DNA of 64,000 bases from Sweltsa coloradensis (Eukaryota > Arthropoda > Insecta > Plecoptera > Chloroperlidae): NCBI GenBank assembly GCA_024449915.1, contig JAMZAV010000776.1, positions 62,001 to 126,000 on the forward strand, in the 5' to 3' direction. The notes under the pieces are model-generated. The model was given only the letters and a program-made list of their open reading frames with translations, was not told the origin of the DNA and ran no database searches. Shown here one piece after another: positions 1 through 12,299 of the stretch. Position numbers and translations under genes: made by a program. Every line of letters begins with the position of its first letter. Within the stretch, counting starts at the first letter, position 1.

Positions 1-3000
1 GCATGTTTCGATATCGACATAAAGGACGGGTGAGAGGTACTAGAAAAGTGATCAGGCTCATTCATCCCTTTACCACTTGCAGCTGGTAATCGGCTCATTT
101 CTTGACGTACAGAAACATCCCCGACACCAAACAGTGGAGTAGGCGGTATCAACGGTGGAACTACTGGATCAAGTGGATACGGTATAAATATACTCGTTTT
201 GGCAGGAGCTGAAAACGCCTTTCTCCTGTTCCTGCTTATAACTTTCTTTTCCGTACGCACTCGAGCCGACATTGGTTTCTTGGGTACGGGATAGTTTCCT
301 GGTTTCATGTAATAGATGATATTATCATCACTCTCTGTGTCAATCAACCCGCACGTGGGTGTCCGGTAGTTGTCTCCTACGGCATCGTTTGCATAAGTTG
401 TCAGACCGTTTGTTTTACGCCGGGTTTTCGTCAAATGCCCAGATGAAGTTCCATTCTTCTTATAGCAACGCACAGGAGCCACTTTCGACGCCGCCGACTG
501 AAGATAGTGTATGTCCTGTTCGCAATTCGATAAATTCTTCTGTAAGAAAGAATCTTTAGATACGTTACTTGAATTGAGGTGGAATACAGGCTGCGATTCA
601 TTGTCTTTACTAAACTCATTCTGTTCGGGATTGAAACCACCTTGCCCGTGAACTAGGTGTTTGAATTCATTCTGTTGGTAGTACAACGTCTGCTGGTATA
701 TTTCTTCTATTGTGTTTACGTTAGGGTAGGTCTCCCAGAGTTTTGCACTCCATGGCGTATGTGCTCCATCGTTGTTTGCGGGGAAAGATTCATAAGGAGA
801 ATTCGGCGAAAAATCTCTCCGTACAGAATGTTGGTCTGTGACCTGCTTTGAGATGGTAAAAGTCTGTTCAGAATAAGGATATCGCGCACTAGAAACCGGT
901 GTCCACTTCGATTCATCAACGTGATTTGTATCAGTATCTTGATCGCACAAGGTATTTACTTCCACGTCCTCTTGGCACCCAACATCTTCATATTGTCGCC
1001 AATTACTCTCTCGACTTTGAACTGGTGTTGTGATGATCGTTTTTCCTTTCTCTAAACAATAAGCACTGTCCAATATTTCTGAATCGTCGTTTATTTGTTC
1101 TCTATTATATTCTTGCACATGCTGTGGATCTGTATCCACGGATGGGAATACATTAAACAGATCCCCAGTCTCGTCAGAAGCTACCAACTTCGACTTGTAT
1201 TCATACAATTGATCGACGTATGATAATCTCGACGAAAAGTGTCGTCGTTCCCCCAAACTTACAAAACTATTCTGACAGTCTGGAACAATTCCGTGTGTGG
1301 ATTTCCGCTCCAAATCATACACCATACTCTCGAAACGTTTTACAATATCCGTATCTTTACTTTGGCACGTCTTTAAAAGTGATAAACCTTTTGAAATAAG
1401 TAGAAGACCCTCCTTCCAAACTGCCTCGGTGCTTGTGTCTATAACGGGCGCAGTGATGTGTGACCCATTACTTTCACACGTTACGGTATTTACGGTACTA
1501 TTACTGTGGGAGTCACAATCGCTGGCCACAACAATATTCATATCGGAAAAGTTTAAGTCTCGGTCATGAACTTCCAAACACCGATGTTCGTTAAATTCAC
1601 TTTGATCGTGAATAGTGTACATATCTGAGTGGGGCGTACAATTCGTTGTACAATCATTACCATTTTGATTGCATTGCGTAATGGGGTTGCAGACCAAATG
1701 CATTTGTGCCGAAGAGGGGGGTGACTCATCAGGTGATGAATAACAAAGTCCAGCTACAAGTCTCTCAGCATCAATTGAATACTCAAAACTAGTTCCCGAA
1801 TCTGGGTTGAATGGATCATAACAAATACGTCCCTTAGGTGTCGATTCCAGCACAATTGTTCCACAAGCTATGGCCTCTTTATTGATAGCATCCATAAACG
1901 CAGAAGATCCATCATGATTCACTATTGGAGTCGATGAAGCTTGATGCTGACGTTTATAATCGTTCTCTGACATATCCTCAAAATCACTTTCGTTGTCGCG
2001 CAGGTCAAGGTTACCCAAATCCAATTTTGGAACAGGTATTGCGTTTTTATGTGTTACCTGTCGCCACCAGCCTGCTTCGTTACACCGAGCAAACAGTCTA
2101 CCGTTGTCGGGCATTGTACTAACTTCAGAAGAATCGGAAAGTCTTCGTTTACAACTGCCCCTCGACGACGAATGATTGCACCTGGACTCCAAAGCGCGCG
2201 AGACTGGACGTTTTGAAACCCTTGAGCTTTTCTCTTTTGCATGACCGCACGCATCACTTCTAACTGACTGTTTCTTTGTCAGATTATGACCGCTGTTGCA
2301 TTGTTTGATTATTGTTGAATTTTGTTGTTTATTGCCAGACCTTACCGACAACTTCGGAGTAGCCGTCTCCGCTCGCGGACACTTGCCCTGAGTCTCTGTT
2401 GGATGGTCTACGTTTGCCGATAATCTATAATCACTACCTGGATTTCCTCCAGGCACACCAACTAACATCTGCACTTCGCTCACAGACTTCGACGAGATAA
2501 TCGTCGATTTTGCCTGGTGACTCACAACGGGCAACGAATGATCACTACATGTACGATTATTTAAACTTTGACCTACAACATTCACGTCACCGTGTTCGCT
2601 AAGTGGCTGAGAACTTTTAACCGTTTCAGAGTACCTATAGTAGTAAGGATAATGTTGTAGATTAGGATTTGGTTCATTTGCAACCGGTTGCTCGGCACCA
2701 GAATTATTGTACGTTACATATTGTCTATTAGGTACTTGTGTCTGGGCCATTAAAGCCATGTCTTGATGTATTTGGTTGTAAGTTTTCTGATTCTCTGGAT
2801 ACTGCTTCGGCGGATGGAGATTTCTTGGTTTAGGTGCACCCGATTGGGCCACAGTTTGGCTGTACCTTCCGCACTGCTGCTGCCCGTAAACTCTGAGCTG
2901 CTGGTTTGGAACTTGCATGTTTCCTCGTTGCGTGTTGTAATAAGGGGGTGGAACGTTTGCATTGTCTTTCTCCGGGACGTCGAACACTTTCACGACAGGT

Positions 3001-3355
3001 TGGGAGGGCGGTCGCTCCATCACGTAGTAGTGTCCGGGTGGGGGCGTGGACATGGGCGGTAACGTCATCACCTGAGGCTGCTGTTGACCGCTCACGTATC
3101 GTGTCTGGCGGTTGTGACCCGATGGAGGCGGAGGAGGGGGCGGGGGCGGGGCCCAAGTGCCCGGCGCGTCCGTGCTCTGCTGGTAATGTGGGGTGTACTG
3201 TACGTTGGGCATGCCTCCTTGTCGCGGCTGGTGGTGACTCTGATGGTAGTACGGCCTGGACTGTTGGGGCGGTGTCGCGTACTGAGGCGGAGCAAATGGT
3301 GGCCTCTGTGTAGAGTGACATAGCGGCAGCTGCCTCCAAGTACAGTCTGGTGGCC
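1..3355 (-). CDS. Large exon of an unrecognised Pro/Gln/Ser-rich protein (partial, runs off left edge)
   Basis: Read on the minus strand from 3355 to 1, one frame stays open for about 1,118 codons with no stop inside the window. The upstream intron ends in a pyrimidine-rich tract followed by AG at 3357-3356. The first two bases (GG) complete the codon left by the G at the end of the previous exon (3991), so the phase fits exactly. The start of the exon is rich in Pro, Gln and Tyr, with a run of eight to nine prolines near codon 60 and several PPxY-like patches (for example VPPPYYN). The middle is Ser/Asn/Asp-rich with a basic stretch (CKRRLSDSSE). Later parts are acidic and Gln/Asn-rich. I see no catalytic motif, signal peptide or membrane segment. 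The composition suggests a largely disordered scaffold or nuclear protein, which is inference. I do not recognise the family. Confidence 0.8.
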
Positions 3356-3990
3356 CTTTAAGAAAGAGAAAAATATAATAAAGCACGCACAAGTCAAGAC
3401 GTCAAGAGTTCTTTAAAACACAAAACATAACTCTTTATAATAGTTTTCTCAATAATACGATCTTTCTAATCGTTTATAAAAATATCATTTCTTTAGGGGG
3501 CCGACTCTGTTTTTATTGTAAGTGGTCTATCTTGGCCACTTCGCGAACACTTTTTACAATTGTAATAATCGACGAGCGTATTAGACCTAGTCTCGGAGAG
3601 TAATTAACTCCCCTATACGAGATCAACTTTGCCTTTTTATCGTCTCGTACAAGCTTCAAAGTAATAACCCCTAGCCCAGACGGTTGATATATGGAGAAAT
3701 GGATTAAGAAAATGTTTAATGGATAGTGGACTTTAATTACCAATACGGATTTAATAATTATTTATTCCAACATGACCATGACATTACTTGATAATTACAT
3801 TGCTGGAGGTAAGAACTAGAAAAAGCACCCTAACACATATTGTACATAACAACACACATAAGTACATATGAAACAAGTAAGACATTATAGCTAAGGACAT
3901 CTCTCTCGGACAATACAATCCAAGGACAAAGTCTATCGCATATGTCCGCCATCTGGACACGTATGTCCTTGGTTGACAATAAGGTCCTAC
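3356..3990 (-). other. Intron (635 nt) of the Pro/Gln-rich gene
   Basis: Bounded on the minus strand by a GT donor at 3990-3989 and an AG acceptor at 3357-3356. It is AT-rich and I see no repeat or coding segment in it. It is a phase 1 intron. Confidence 0.75.
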
Positions 3991-4251
3991 CGTGGTACTC
4001 GTATGGCGTCGCAGCCTGTTGCATGTGTGGTATGTTCTGGTACTGAGGCGGCATCATCTGCTGGGCGGGCGGTATGTGGCCGTGAATGGCCTGAAACGAC
4101 TCGCTCGAGCCGATGTTGTGCGGCGGTTGCGTGTACTCGTACGGTCTCTCAGCGGACGAGTACGGAGGTGGTCTCGGGGCCGAGGGAGGGGCTGGAGGCA
4201 TTGCCTGCTGAACGGGGACCTCATGCCAGGCGACCAACGGCTTTGAGTTGG
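3991..4251 (-). CDS. Exon of the Pro/Gln-rich gene
   Basis: Minus-strand exon of 261 nt. The acceptor is CGTTTGCAG just before 4251 and the donor follows 3991 (CACG|GTAGG). It opens with two bases that complete a codon, then reads NSKPLVAWHEVPVQQAMPP and continues with Pro/Gln/Met-rich sequence (PPYSSAERPYEYTQPP, MMPPQYQNIPHMQQ). It is phase 1 at both ends, as are the joins to the exons at 14525-14658 and 1-3355. The opening WHEVPVQQ resembles WCQVPFHQ at the start of the exon at 14658, so the two exons may descend from an exon duplication. Function unknown; the low-complexity composition predicts disorder. Confidence 0.75.
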
Positions 4252-4403
4252 CTGCAAACGAGAATTTAGCAATTTCGATTATCTTTTACACATCATCAAA
4301 GGCCACACTACTGATGTTCAGTGGGGGACATTAAATTCAAAGCAGACCAATCATAAGGCGCCCACTATGGTTGGTGTTTCTGTAAACTCGAGAATTTGGT
4401 TTA

Positions 4404-4660
4404 TTTGGATTAAGGGCGCGTCAACCGTTCTGTCATGATGCGTCACTCTAGCCTAGGGGACGTGGGGAGGATAATTCAATACTGGTCAGAACCAGCCACG
4501 GGTAGGAGGAACAAAGGGGGAGGGCAGTTCTCACTTCGTGGTCGTCAATATCTTCGTCATCCTTGGTGTTGTCATTGTCGTCGTCGTCGTCGTGGCTCGC
4601 CTCAAGTTTCAGAGAGTAATAAATATACTCCCCTATTCATACTACTAGTTTGAACTTAGG
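4404..4660 (+). repeat. Interspersed GC-rich repeat 'D' with (GTCGTC)n core
   Basis: Begins near GGCGCGTCAACCGTT, continues through CACTCTAGCCTAGGGG and GAACCAGCCACGGGTAGGAG, then a GTCGTC simple repeat, and ends in a short sequence shared with other copies. Related copies or pieces lie near 10,425, 12,835, 14,945, 15,605, 16,190, 37,255, 37,560 and 42,290. No coding potential or termini that would classify it. Confidence 0.6.
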
Positions 4661-4784
4661 CCCGTGTGAATCATCTGTGACAGCGAAAGCGTAGTTGGAC
4701 TACGACGATAGAGGTAGCTCAAAGTAGAGTGCAACACTATGATTCGTGACGTCACGGATTCAATACCAACCACCAGAGTCACCA

Positions 4785-4905
4785 ACCATCCTGGATGCAA
4801 GTTTTTTTCAAGATTTCTTTAGTCGTTAATGCAAATTCTGGGATCGAATTCTTTCATACAGATCTCGGACATAACCTTTAAAACTACCCTAAATATCTAG
4901 TTTGA
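4785..4905 (+). repeat. Headless fragment of tRNA-derived SINE family 2
   Basis: The body (AAGTTTTTTTCAAGATTTC, then TTAGTCGTTAATG, then TCGGACAT and a CTTTAAAA stretch) matches the bodies of the copies near 31,045, 32,275 and 56,470. The tRNA-like head is missing here. Confidence 0.5.
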
Positions 4906-4974
4906 CAGCTTGAAAGAGTAACACAAAAGCGTAAAACGCGGACTCTGATTCGGGAGGTACCAAAACAATGTTTT

Positions 4975-5355
4975 GTGTGGCTCGTTGTTCTTGTGGTTAG
5001 CATATCTACTTTCAAAACAAAACGTCCATGGTTCGATTCCCGGTATAAGCAGAAGTTTTAAAAAAAGTCCCTCAGTTCTTGCGTTAGGAATTTGTAAACG
5101 GTGACTTTCGAGCCGTCCTAGCAAAGAGGCAATTCAAAGTTGTTCTGAATCGGCCTTGTTGATTCTGGCGTTGATCTGCGGGCGTTCGCTCTGCCCATAC
5201 CACTGATTGAAATATTTCCAATAAAATTATCAATCTTTGATTGGTTATCGCTCACTCTTCGATTGCATCGGGGACTACAGGGTTGTCTTGGTCGTTTTGC
5301 TTTAATGTCCCCCCACTGAAAATAAGTTATAGCAATGAGTGGGTAGCCTCTCAGT
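4975..5355 (+). repeat. tRNA-derived SINE family 1, full-length copy
   Basis: The head reads GGCTCGTTGTTCTTGTGGTTAGCAT and carries a B box (GGTTCGATTCCC), as in a tRNA gene. The body has the family landmarks TTGTAAACGGTGACTTT, GTTGTTCTGAATCGGCCTTG and GGTTATCGCTCACTC, and ends with the stem-like CCACTGAAAAT...ATGAGTGGGTAG. Its 3' end runs directly into the LINE at about 5340, so the LINE inserted in or against the SINE tail. Other copies are at 9447, 12300, 13497, 21755 and 59826. Confidence 0.8.
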
Positions 5356-8170
5356 CACTCGAGGCGACTTGTGTGGAAGTCACTGCAATAGGTGGATCAC
5401 TCCGCCCGGTGTCGACGTATCACCTCCACGTGGACGATTATGTCTTCAAGATTTCGAGGCGATTATTAGTGGGACAACTCCTACGATCGCTGCTGGCGAT
5501 ATCAACTCCAACATCCCAGTTGGAACTCCACTATGACAAACCCGAGGGGTATCCAGTTGCTGGAACACTCCATAACCCACGGGTACACTGTAGTGGGTCC
5601 GGTCGACCCTACATATCACCATCACCTGGTAACTACTCCCCCTGACGTCCTAGATATTGCCCTGCTCCATAACATCCACACATCATACGACCTAACTACG
5701 ATCCAAGCACTGACATCCGACCACGACCCAGTCCTTTTGGTCTTAGGCAACATAACTTTAGCCAATGTCACACGCGCAATGCCTAACTATGCACGGGCTG
5801 ACTGGCCTAAATTTCGGTCCGTCTTGCAGTCCAGGCTTCTCCGACCTACTCCTCTTATGATCTCGCCTACCACCATAGATGCTTGCCTTCGTAACTTCGA
5901 AGACTGTGTCTCTGTGGCTTTGGATGAAGCTGTTCCCAAAGTCATTAGACCTCCACCTAACTATCTGGACCTTCCACCGGGTCTAAGGAGATCTGTTGCA
6001 ATGAAGAACGCCGCCCGCCGCCACTGGCAAGCTTTCCGGACTCCGGATCTCCAAGCTCGTTACAACCGCCTAGCCAAAGAACTACGAAAAGACATCGCAG
6101 CGCACCGTCAACACCAGTGGGAACATAAGTTAAGCACACTTTCAGTAAAAGACCACTCGATCTGGCCTATGGCAAAGGCACTTGCCCGTAGAGGCACTCC
6201 GAACCCGCCCCTCATAACTTCTAATGGTTTAGCTCTCAACAGCAAAGAGAAAGCCGAAGTTCTGGCCGACCTGCTCGAAGAAACTTTTTCTCCAAACCCC
6301 TCAGCCGAGGACTCTCCTGACCTTGACGGACCTGTACATAACCGTTACAACACTGCAACAAAGCCTCTCCTGAACGAAGAAGATCTCTTCAAAATGGAAG
6401 AGCTCATTGTCATTCTCAAGGACACCAAACCACGGAAAGCTGCTGGTCCTGACGGTATATTGAGACAAGTGATTTTTCAACTGCCATCAGAGGCTTTTGC
6501 ACGACTTCTGTCGATCATTAACGCATCCCTGAGAGCATGCTTTTTGCCGTCATCATGGAAGAACGCTCGAGTAATTGCCATACTCAAACCAGGCAAGCCA
6601 CCCCGCGACCCTCGAAGTTACCGACCTATCAGTCTTCTGAACATCCTGGGAAAAGTCTACGAGAAAGTGGTGCTGGCCAGGCTCAACAGGCACATTGAAG
6701 CCAACAATATTATTCCGGAGGTTCAATACGGCTTCACCAAAAACGTCTCGACCGTGCACCAGCTCCTTCGCCTGACCACTGGTATTGAGAGAGGATTCAC
6801 CATTGGCAGATCCACTGCAGTAGTGTACCTGGACGTCGCGAGAGCGTTTGACACTGTATGGCATGCTGGACTAGTGGAAAAGCTAGCTAAGTTCAACTTT
6901 CCTGAGTACCTGCAACACTTAATATACTCTTTCTTAATGAACGCACTTTCTCGGTCTCCTGGCTGGGCGAAAACTCTTCTAAACGCACCATTAAAGCTGG
7001 GGTTCCACAGGGATCAGTGTTGAGCCCTACCCTCTTTAACGTGTTCACTTCGGACTTGCCACCTATGCCGCCTGGAGTAGAAATACACCTTTTTGCTGAC
7101 GACGACGCTCTATCAGCAAGGTCCAGCTCGCCTAGCTTGGCTGTTGCGAAAGTCCAAGAGGGCTTAAATCTTATGGCAAAATACTACGCACATTGGCGCT
7201 TATCCTTAAATGTACTAAAACGACTGCCACCTTCTTTACCAGGAGGAGAAACCAGTTTCCCCCACTTCTGGTCCTCTCAGGAAAGACCATCCCTTGGTCA
7301 CCGACAAGCCGCTACCTGGGAGCGACTATGGACTAGAGACTTTGTGAAGATGCACTAGCAGATACTTACAAGAAGGTGACCCGAAAAGTGGCGGCACTTC
7401 GCCCGCTCCTAATCTCACCTCATATCTCATTAAATGATAGGCTAACCATCTATCGTCAAGTCGTACGCCCGACTATCGACTACGCATGTCCTGTGTGGGC
7501 AGACGTTGCACCTTCCAATCTAAACCAACTCCAAGTTCTACAAAATCGTGTTTTGAGAATGACGGCGTTTGCTCCCAGAGAAACGCCCATACACCTTCTG
7601 CATAAAGACCTCGGTATGGAAATGCTAGACACTCACTTACGGCACCGTTCACTAATATTTTATGAATCACTTCCAGACGTCACCAACCGAACTATACAAA
7701 ATCTGCTGGAGCACATTCCGAACCCCTACCTTCGATTTCACTGCCCCCGTACGCCCCACAAATCAAACGCCACGTCTGCCACTTCGCCACCCGTGAAGCG
7801 CCCAAATATATTTTCAAGACGGCGAGACTTCTCTCCACCACCACCTCCAAAGAAGAGACGGGTCCAGGGGAACCAACTCGCCTCATAATTAGGGACCAAG
7901 ATAGGATAAATGCCTCGCGCAGTGCTCCGACCCAATCCCCTGGCTTTTAATTTCAATCATCAGTGCTAGAATAAATATAATCTTTGTGTCTTCCCACCCC
8001 TAAATACTAAACACTTCCGGCGACAAAGACCAGCTCCCTAACTAAACCCCTATCTTATCAATCTGCCTATAACTAGGCAATACGAGTGTTCCCCAAAATG
8101 TGTACCTCCAAGAGTCACCCTTTATGAGCTAACGCTCGGTCTCGCATGGGAAATGTTACCCAATGCGATG
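5340..8170 (+). pseudogene. Decayed jockey-like non-LTR retrotransposon (EN-RT pol)
   Basis: Pieces of an apurinic-like endonuclease and reverse transcriptase are spread over several frames. Endonuclease remnants are SLEATCVEVTAIGG (near 5355), AAGDINSNIP (near 5495) and SDHDPVLL (near 5720). The long frame at 5533-7023 carries the RT motifs YRPISLLNILGKVYEKV (near 6620) and YLDVARAFDTVWHAGL (near 6825). The motif GVPQGSVLSP spans a frameshift at about 7000-7020, and the catalytic FADD box (near 7093) is in the next frame. A third frame from 7376 holds the C-terminal region (VVRPTIDYACPVWAD). At least four frame changes and no ORF1 indicate a dead, 5'-truncated copy. The jockey assignment rests on motif style only. 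The pol signal fades near 7780 and the 3' end is uncertain. Confidence 0.85.
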
Positions 8171-8337
8171 AAGACTACTTCTCTAGACACTAAATACGAA
8201 TTTATTTAATTATCCCTATACATCGATGTTTTGTCTAAAGCCGTTAATTTCAACCTATATTTACGTTCAAGAAACGCTTAAGTCATGGTTTGTTTCGATT
8301 TATCGATAATTATTTTGATATCATGGCGTCGTTGATT

Positions 8338-9097
8338 GGATGAGCGAAGCGAAGACTTCAATTTCACCGACCCCCCAAAAAATTTAGCTCGGGTGTTTTT
8401 TTTTTTTTTTTTGTTTTTCCGTCTGTTTGTTCGCTCTCTACCGGGCAAACGGCATATTATGCGATCTTGATGAAAATTTGACACGACCTTCGTTTTCTCT
8501 GAACTTAGACTTGCTACATTTTTGGGTACAATCGAAGAAATATTTCTCATGAATATCGTACTTTTACGATTTTTTTCGATTTTTAGTGCGATATTTTCGT
8601 GCCATTTGGGCCAATTCTGACGAAACGGGTGGGGCTACAACGTTCATATTTCACATGGACATTAAGGTAATGGTGATGTATTGCTTGCTAAAAGAAAAAG
8701 TTGAAAAAGTTAGCCAGAATCGAGAGAAATAAAGCTTTTAATATACGTCTTTTGACTTTTTGTGCGATATTTTCGTGCCATTTGGGCCAATTCTGACCAA
8801 ACGGGTGGGGCTACAACGTTCATATTATACATGGACATTAAGGTTATGGTTATGTAGTACCTTTTGAAAGAAAAAGTGGAAAAATTTAGCCAGAATCCAT
8901 AGAAATAAAGCTTTTAATACAAGTTTTTTACGGTAAATAATACCAATTGACAAGAAACAAAAGAAACTTGACAACATTCACCTTCGATGCGTAGGCAGCA
9001 AAACAAAGCACTTGCAAAAGTAAAGATATCCCACGCAAACTAAAACCTTTTAAAAAGCTCATCCATCAACGCGGCGGGACTTAAGCGTTTTTCCTAG
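8338..9097 (+). mobile_element. Helitron-like non-autonomous element, subfamily I (copy H1)
   Basis: The 5' end is GGATGAGCGAAGCGAAG after host T. The 3' end is GCTCATCC, then ATC, then a hairpin (AACGC...GCGTT) and TTTTCCTAG before host T. The body contains repeated segments around CGATATTTTCGTGCCATTTG. There is no ORF, and no target-site duplication is visible. Confidence 0.7.
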
Positions 9098-9446
9098 TAG
9101 TCCTATAAACCCATTGACCTGAATCCAGTATACTGTGTGACTTTATTGGGCCCTGAAACCATATTTCTCCCCTAGCCGTATCCAAGTATACTTAATGTTG
9201 CTCTTTCAGTTTTTATGACGAAACTTTTAATAGTTCTGAGAACTTTTTTTTTTGTTCAATCTGACAAAAACCCGAAACAAAGTAAACAGATATCGAACAA
9301 CTTTTGTATTTAAGTTACCTTGTGCTAAAGAGAGGCGTGGGGGTATGCCTATATCTTGCCCTAATGATCCTATAACCCTTTTACACAGATCAATGTTGTG
9401 CATTGTTCTACGTATTTTGAAAGCCAAGAAAAATAAATAAATAAAT

Positions 9447-9855
9447 TGTATTTAGAGTCTACCCACTCAGTTATGTAACTGATTTTCAGTAGGGGACAGT
9501 AAATCAAAGCGACCAAGCCAACCCTGTACGCCCCGACGCAATCGACGAGTGAGCGATAACCAACCAAAGATCGATTTTTTAATAGGAAATATAGCAATCT
9601 GTGGTATGGACAGTGCGAACACCCGCGGATCAACGCCAGAATCAACAAGTCCGATTCAGAACAACTCTGAATTTATTATGTGCTTCGTTGCTAGGACAGC
9701 TCCAAAGTCACCGTAAATTACAAACTCCTAAGACAAGAACTGACGGACTGAAGTCCAAATCAGAAATTAAAAAACTTCTGACTTTAACGGGAATCGAACC
9801 CTGGAACTTCTGCATTGTAATCAGATACGCTGACCACAAGACCAACGAGCAACAC
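9447..9855 (-). repeat. tRNA-derived SINE family 1 copy
   Basis: Minus-strand copy with an intact tRNA-like head (GGGAATCGAACCCTGG is the complement of the B box, near 9789) and the ACTGAGTGGGTAGACTCTAAA tail at its left end. Confidence 0.8.
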
Positions 9856-9959
9856 AAAAAACAAAAAAACATAGGTACTATTGTATAACAGTTAAAGTTA
9901 AAGTTAAGGTTTTTAAAGTGTATATTTTTCATATATTTCATACCGATCCTTACGTATGC

Positions 9960-10390
9960 AGCAGAAACCGGGACAATGGGAGATCGAGAGGAGAGTCAGA
10001 TGCAGGCGGCAGAGATGAGATTCCTGAGGAGCACAGTGGGCAAGGCAAGAAGGGATAGATAAAGAAAGACGGACATTAGAGAAATGCTAGGTGTAGAAAA
10101 GTTAAGTGACAGGATATAAGGACAAGGTTGAAATGGTATGGACATATGAAACAATGGGGGAAAATAGGATGCCCAAGAATATGTATAAAAGAATGATTGA
10201 AGAAGGAAGAAGAAGACGGGTAAGACCAAGGAAGAGATGGAAGGACATCATAGCAGGAGAATTGGAGGCAAGAGGAGAAAGCTGGGAAGATGTGGAAGAG
10301 ATACGATTGTGGGAGGATAGAAAGAAGTGGAAAAATTTGGTTTCTTATCCCAAGCTAACCCTGCCAGAAGCAGGAAACGGCGATGGATAA
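9960..10390 (+). pseudogene. C-terminal remnant of a non-LTR reverse transcriptase
   Basis: Broken frames read QMQAAEMRFLRSTVGKARRD (near 10,000), then DIREMLGVEKLSD, then from 10,106 a stretch with MGENRMPKNMYKRMIEEGRR and RPRKRWKDIIAGELEARGES and EEIRLWEDRKKWKNLV. This Arg/Lys-rich tail (RGRPRKRW-DI, ARG-SWE-V, DRKKWR) is familiar from the C-termini of non-LTR pol proteins in arthropods. Internal stops upstream of 10,106 show that it is dead. A shorter relative lies at 14,680-14,870. Confidence 0.65.
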
Positions 10391-10424
10391 TGATGATGAT
10401 ATTTTGCATGTAATGGATCATCAA

Positions 10425-10585
10425 CCGATAGGTCATAGTGCGTGCGTTACTCTGGCCTAGGTAATGTGGGGAGGATACAAGGTTTGGAAAATGGTCTAGA
10501 TTCTAAAGTTGCCGGCCAGAGCTCACCTCTAGTTTCGGGCAATAAGATGCCCCGCTCAATACTAGCTGGTTCATTTCAAGCTTTG
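10425..10585 (+). repeat. Repeat 'D' fragment
   Basis: GCGTTACTCTGGCCTAGG and AGCTCACCTCTAGTTTCGGG match the ends of the other D copies; the (GTC)n core is missing. Confidence 0.5.
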
Positions 10586-10694
10586 TACGTTATAGCATTT
10601 TATTTTATCTAATTGTTACACACCTACAAACAATAAACTTAGTGTAGGACTTTGTGGTTTCCTAAGAAAATGTATTTAAAATAATACTTTGTAG

Positions 10695-10778
10695 GCCTCC
10701 TTCTGTTACAATTGGTTAGACCGTTACAGCTGTGACACGTTACGCCAGAGGTTCTGGGTTCGAATCCCAATCAGGGCA
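10695..10778 (+). repeat. tRNA-like sequence (SINE head or tRNA pseudogene)
   Basis: CAATTGGTTAGACCGTTACA resembles a tRNA A-box region and GGTTCGAATCCC is a consensus B box, with about 40 nt between them. The acceptor arms (GCCTCCT / AGGGCA) do not pair well, so I do not call a functional tRNA. Confidence 0.5.
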
Positions 10779-11072
10779 AACTTTAACGACAATTGCATTC
10801 CCTATTAAGTCCAACTATTGACGTGGGTGTAAGAAATAAATAGGTAGAAAACCGTTTAAAAACACCATTGCTGCAATTAAAACCAATTTAAAGTAAATAT
10901 TTTAAATTCTATCGTGGCACAAAGTTTGTAGTGTTTTATTTCCAGTGCAAACAGCACGTGGGTCTAGAGATTTGTTGACCAATGCGCAAAGCTGTTTAAT
11001 GTCTTTGGATCAGTGAATTCAATAAACTACCGCCTTCTAGATTACACAGTAAATTTCAGTGTTTAGCAAATT

Positions 11073-11239
11073 AATGGCGTTTTCCATTGGCCGCACTCAG
11101 GTCGCACTAGTGCGCCCTAGTGCGCACTGGATTGCCACTTGTCTTTTCATTTGTTCAGTTTTGTAATGTTATTCAAGTGGAGGTTGACAACAATGACATA
11201 TCTGCACTCGCCGAGTGCATGCCAATGGAAAACGCCATA
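11073..11239. repeat. Small palindromic MITE-like element
   Basis: Terminal inverted repeats ATGGCGTTTTCCATTGGC (11074-11091) and GCCAATGGAAAACGCCAT (11221-11238) flank 130 nt that includes GCGCACTAGTGCGC-type palindromes. No ORF. Confidence 0.6.
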
Positions 11240-11294
11240 ACTTATTGGCCGATTCGTAACAATAGCTAACAGTGACGTAATCAGGCAATGCCAA

Positions 11295-11565
11295 GCTGGT
11301 TCACCCGGATTCTCCGCCAGGATCGCATGATCGGGGTTTGGTCACAGGACTCTTTACATTGTGGTTCCAGTGGAACTTACACATGGCGGTGACCAAATGT
11401 CTCGATCGTTCTGCACTTTGGTGGTAAATCTTGCACCCACCACAACAATAATGCACTGCCGTTAAAATGTAGTAAAGAATCCTATTTTATCAACGTCCAG
11501 ACAACTGTGACCAAAGCCCGATCGCTCTGCGCTCTGGTGGGAGATTAGTTTGACCATTGCCCTTC
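11295..11565. repeat. Imperfect fold-back repeat
   Basis: TCGGGGTTTGGTCACAG near 11,331 is matched in inverse by CTGTGACCAAAGCCCGATCG near 11,505. Flanking GATCG, CTCTGC and GGTGG-type words also recur in inverse. Mutation makes the ends unclear. Confidence 0.4.
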
Positions 11566-11614
11566 CGCCATTATTATTGTCGCAACTTTCATCTTATATT
11601 TATAAATGAAAAAT

Positions 11615-11690
11615 AAGTCCCACTGAAAATCATTTATATAACTGAGTGGGTAGACTCTAAATAAAATTTATTTATTTATTTATTTATTTT
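11615..11690 (+). repeat. SINE family 1 tail fragment
   Basis: Only the 3' end of SINE 1 is present (CCACTGAAAATCATTTATA, then ACTGAGTGGGTAGACTCTAAA), followed by a (TTTA)n tail. Confidence 0.65.
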
Positions 11691-12299
11691 TTAAAATCTT
11701 ATCTTAATAATTTATAAATATGATTAACGTATTCAGAATGAAGTCCTTTATGTAGTGAAGTGATACAAAATTTAAAAAAAACACTCCCTATTACTATTAT
11801 GTATGTAGTGCGGGGTTGAACCTTAGATTTTCACGGATAAAATAAACACACATAGTTGTTTGTGTTATTCTTGTGGATTTAATGAATTAATTCCAAAGTT
11901 TCGGGCAGTTCTCCTTGTCAATATTCAAGGAAATCAAAAGGCCTACATTAATTAATAAAAAAATAACAAAACATTACTTCATACTTACTTCAATGATTTT
12001 AAAACCGTGGATATCAATAATTTGTTAACATACTAAGGTTTAATAAATTGTAAACATTCTTTGACTGTTTAAACAAACTCAACACATGAGTTGCTGGCTC
12101 AAGAGGTTCTTGTTGAGTGATCCTGTCAACTGCTGTTGGATGAGGAGAACGGCCAAAAAACTTCGACGCAGAGAGAGCTTTAGATTGAACATAACATGCC
12201 ATGCAAAACATGTTTCCATGTGACTGGACGTTGATTAGCATCATACCATATCTTTATGTTGTGTTATAGTAGATAGAATAAAAATCAAATTCGTATGAA

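Noticed and set aside
2763..3323. Several plus-strand open frames of 80-135 codons
   Set aside because: They lie over the minus-strand Pro/Gln-rich exon, whose frame is open for more than 3 kb and joins in phase to other exons. The plus frames are GC-rich shadows.
10695..10778. Functional tRNA gene
   Set aside because: A and B boxes are present, but the acceptor stem does not pair convincingly. Similar heads in the window belong to SINEs.
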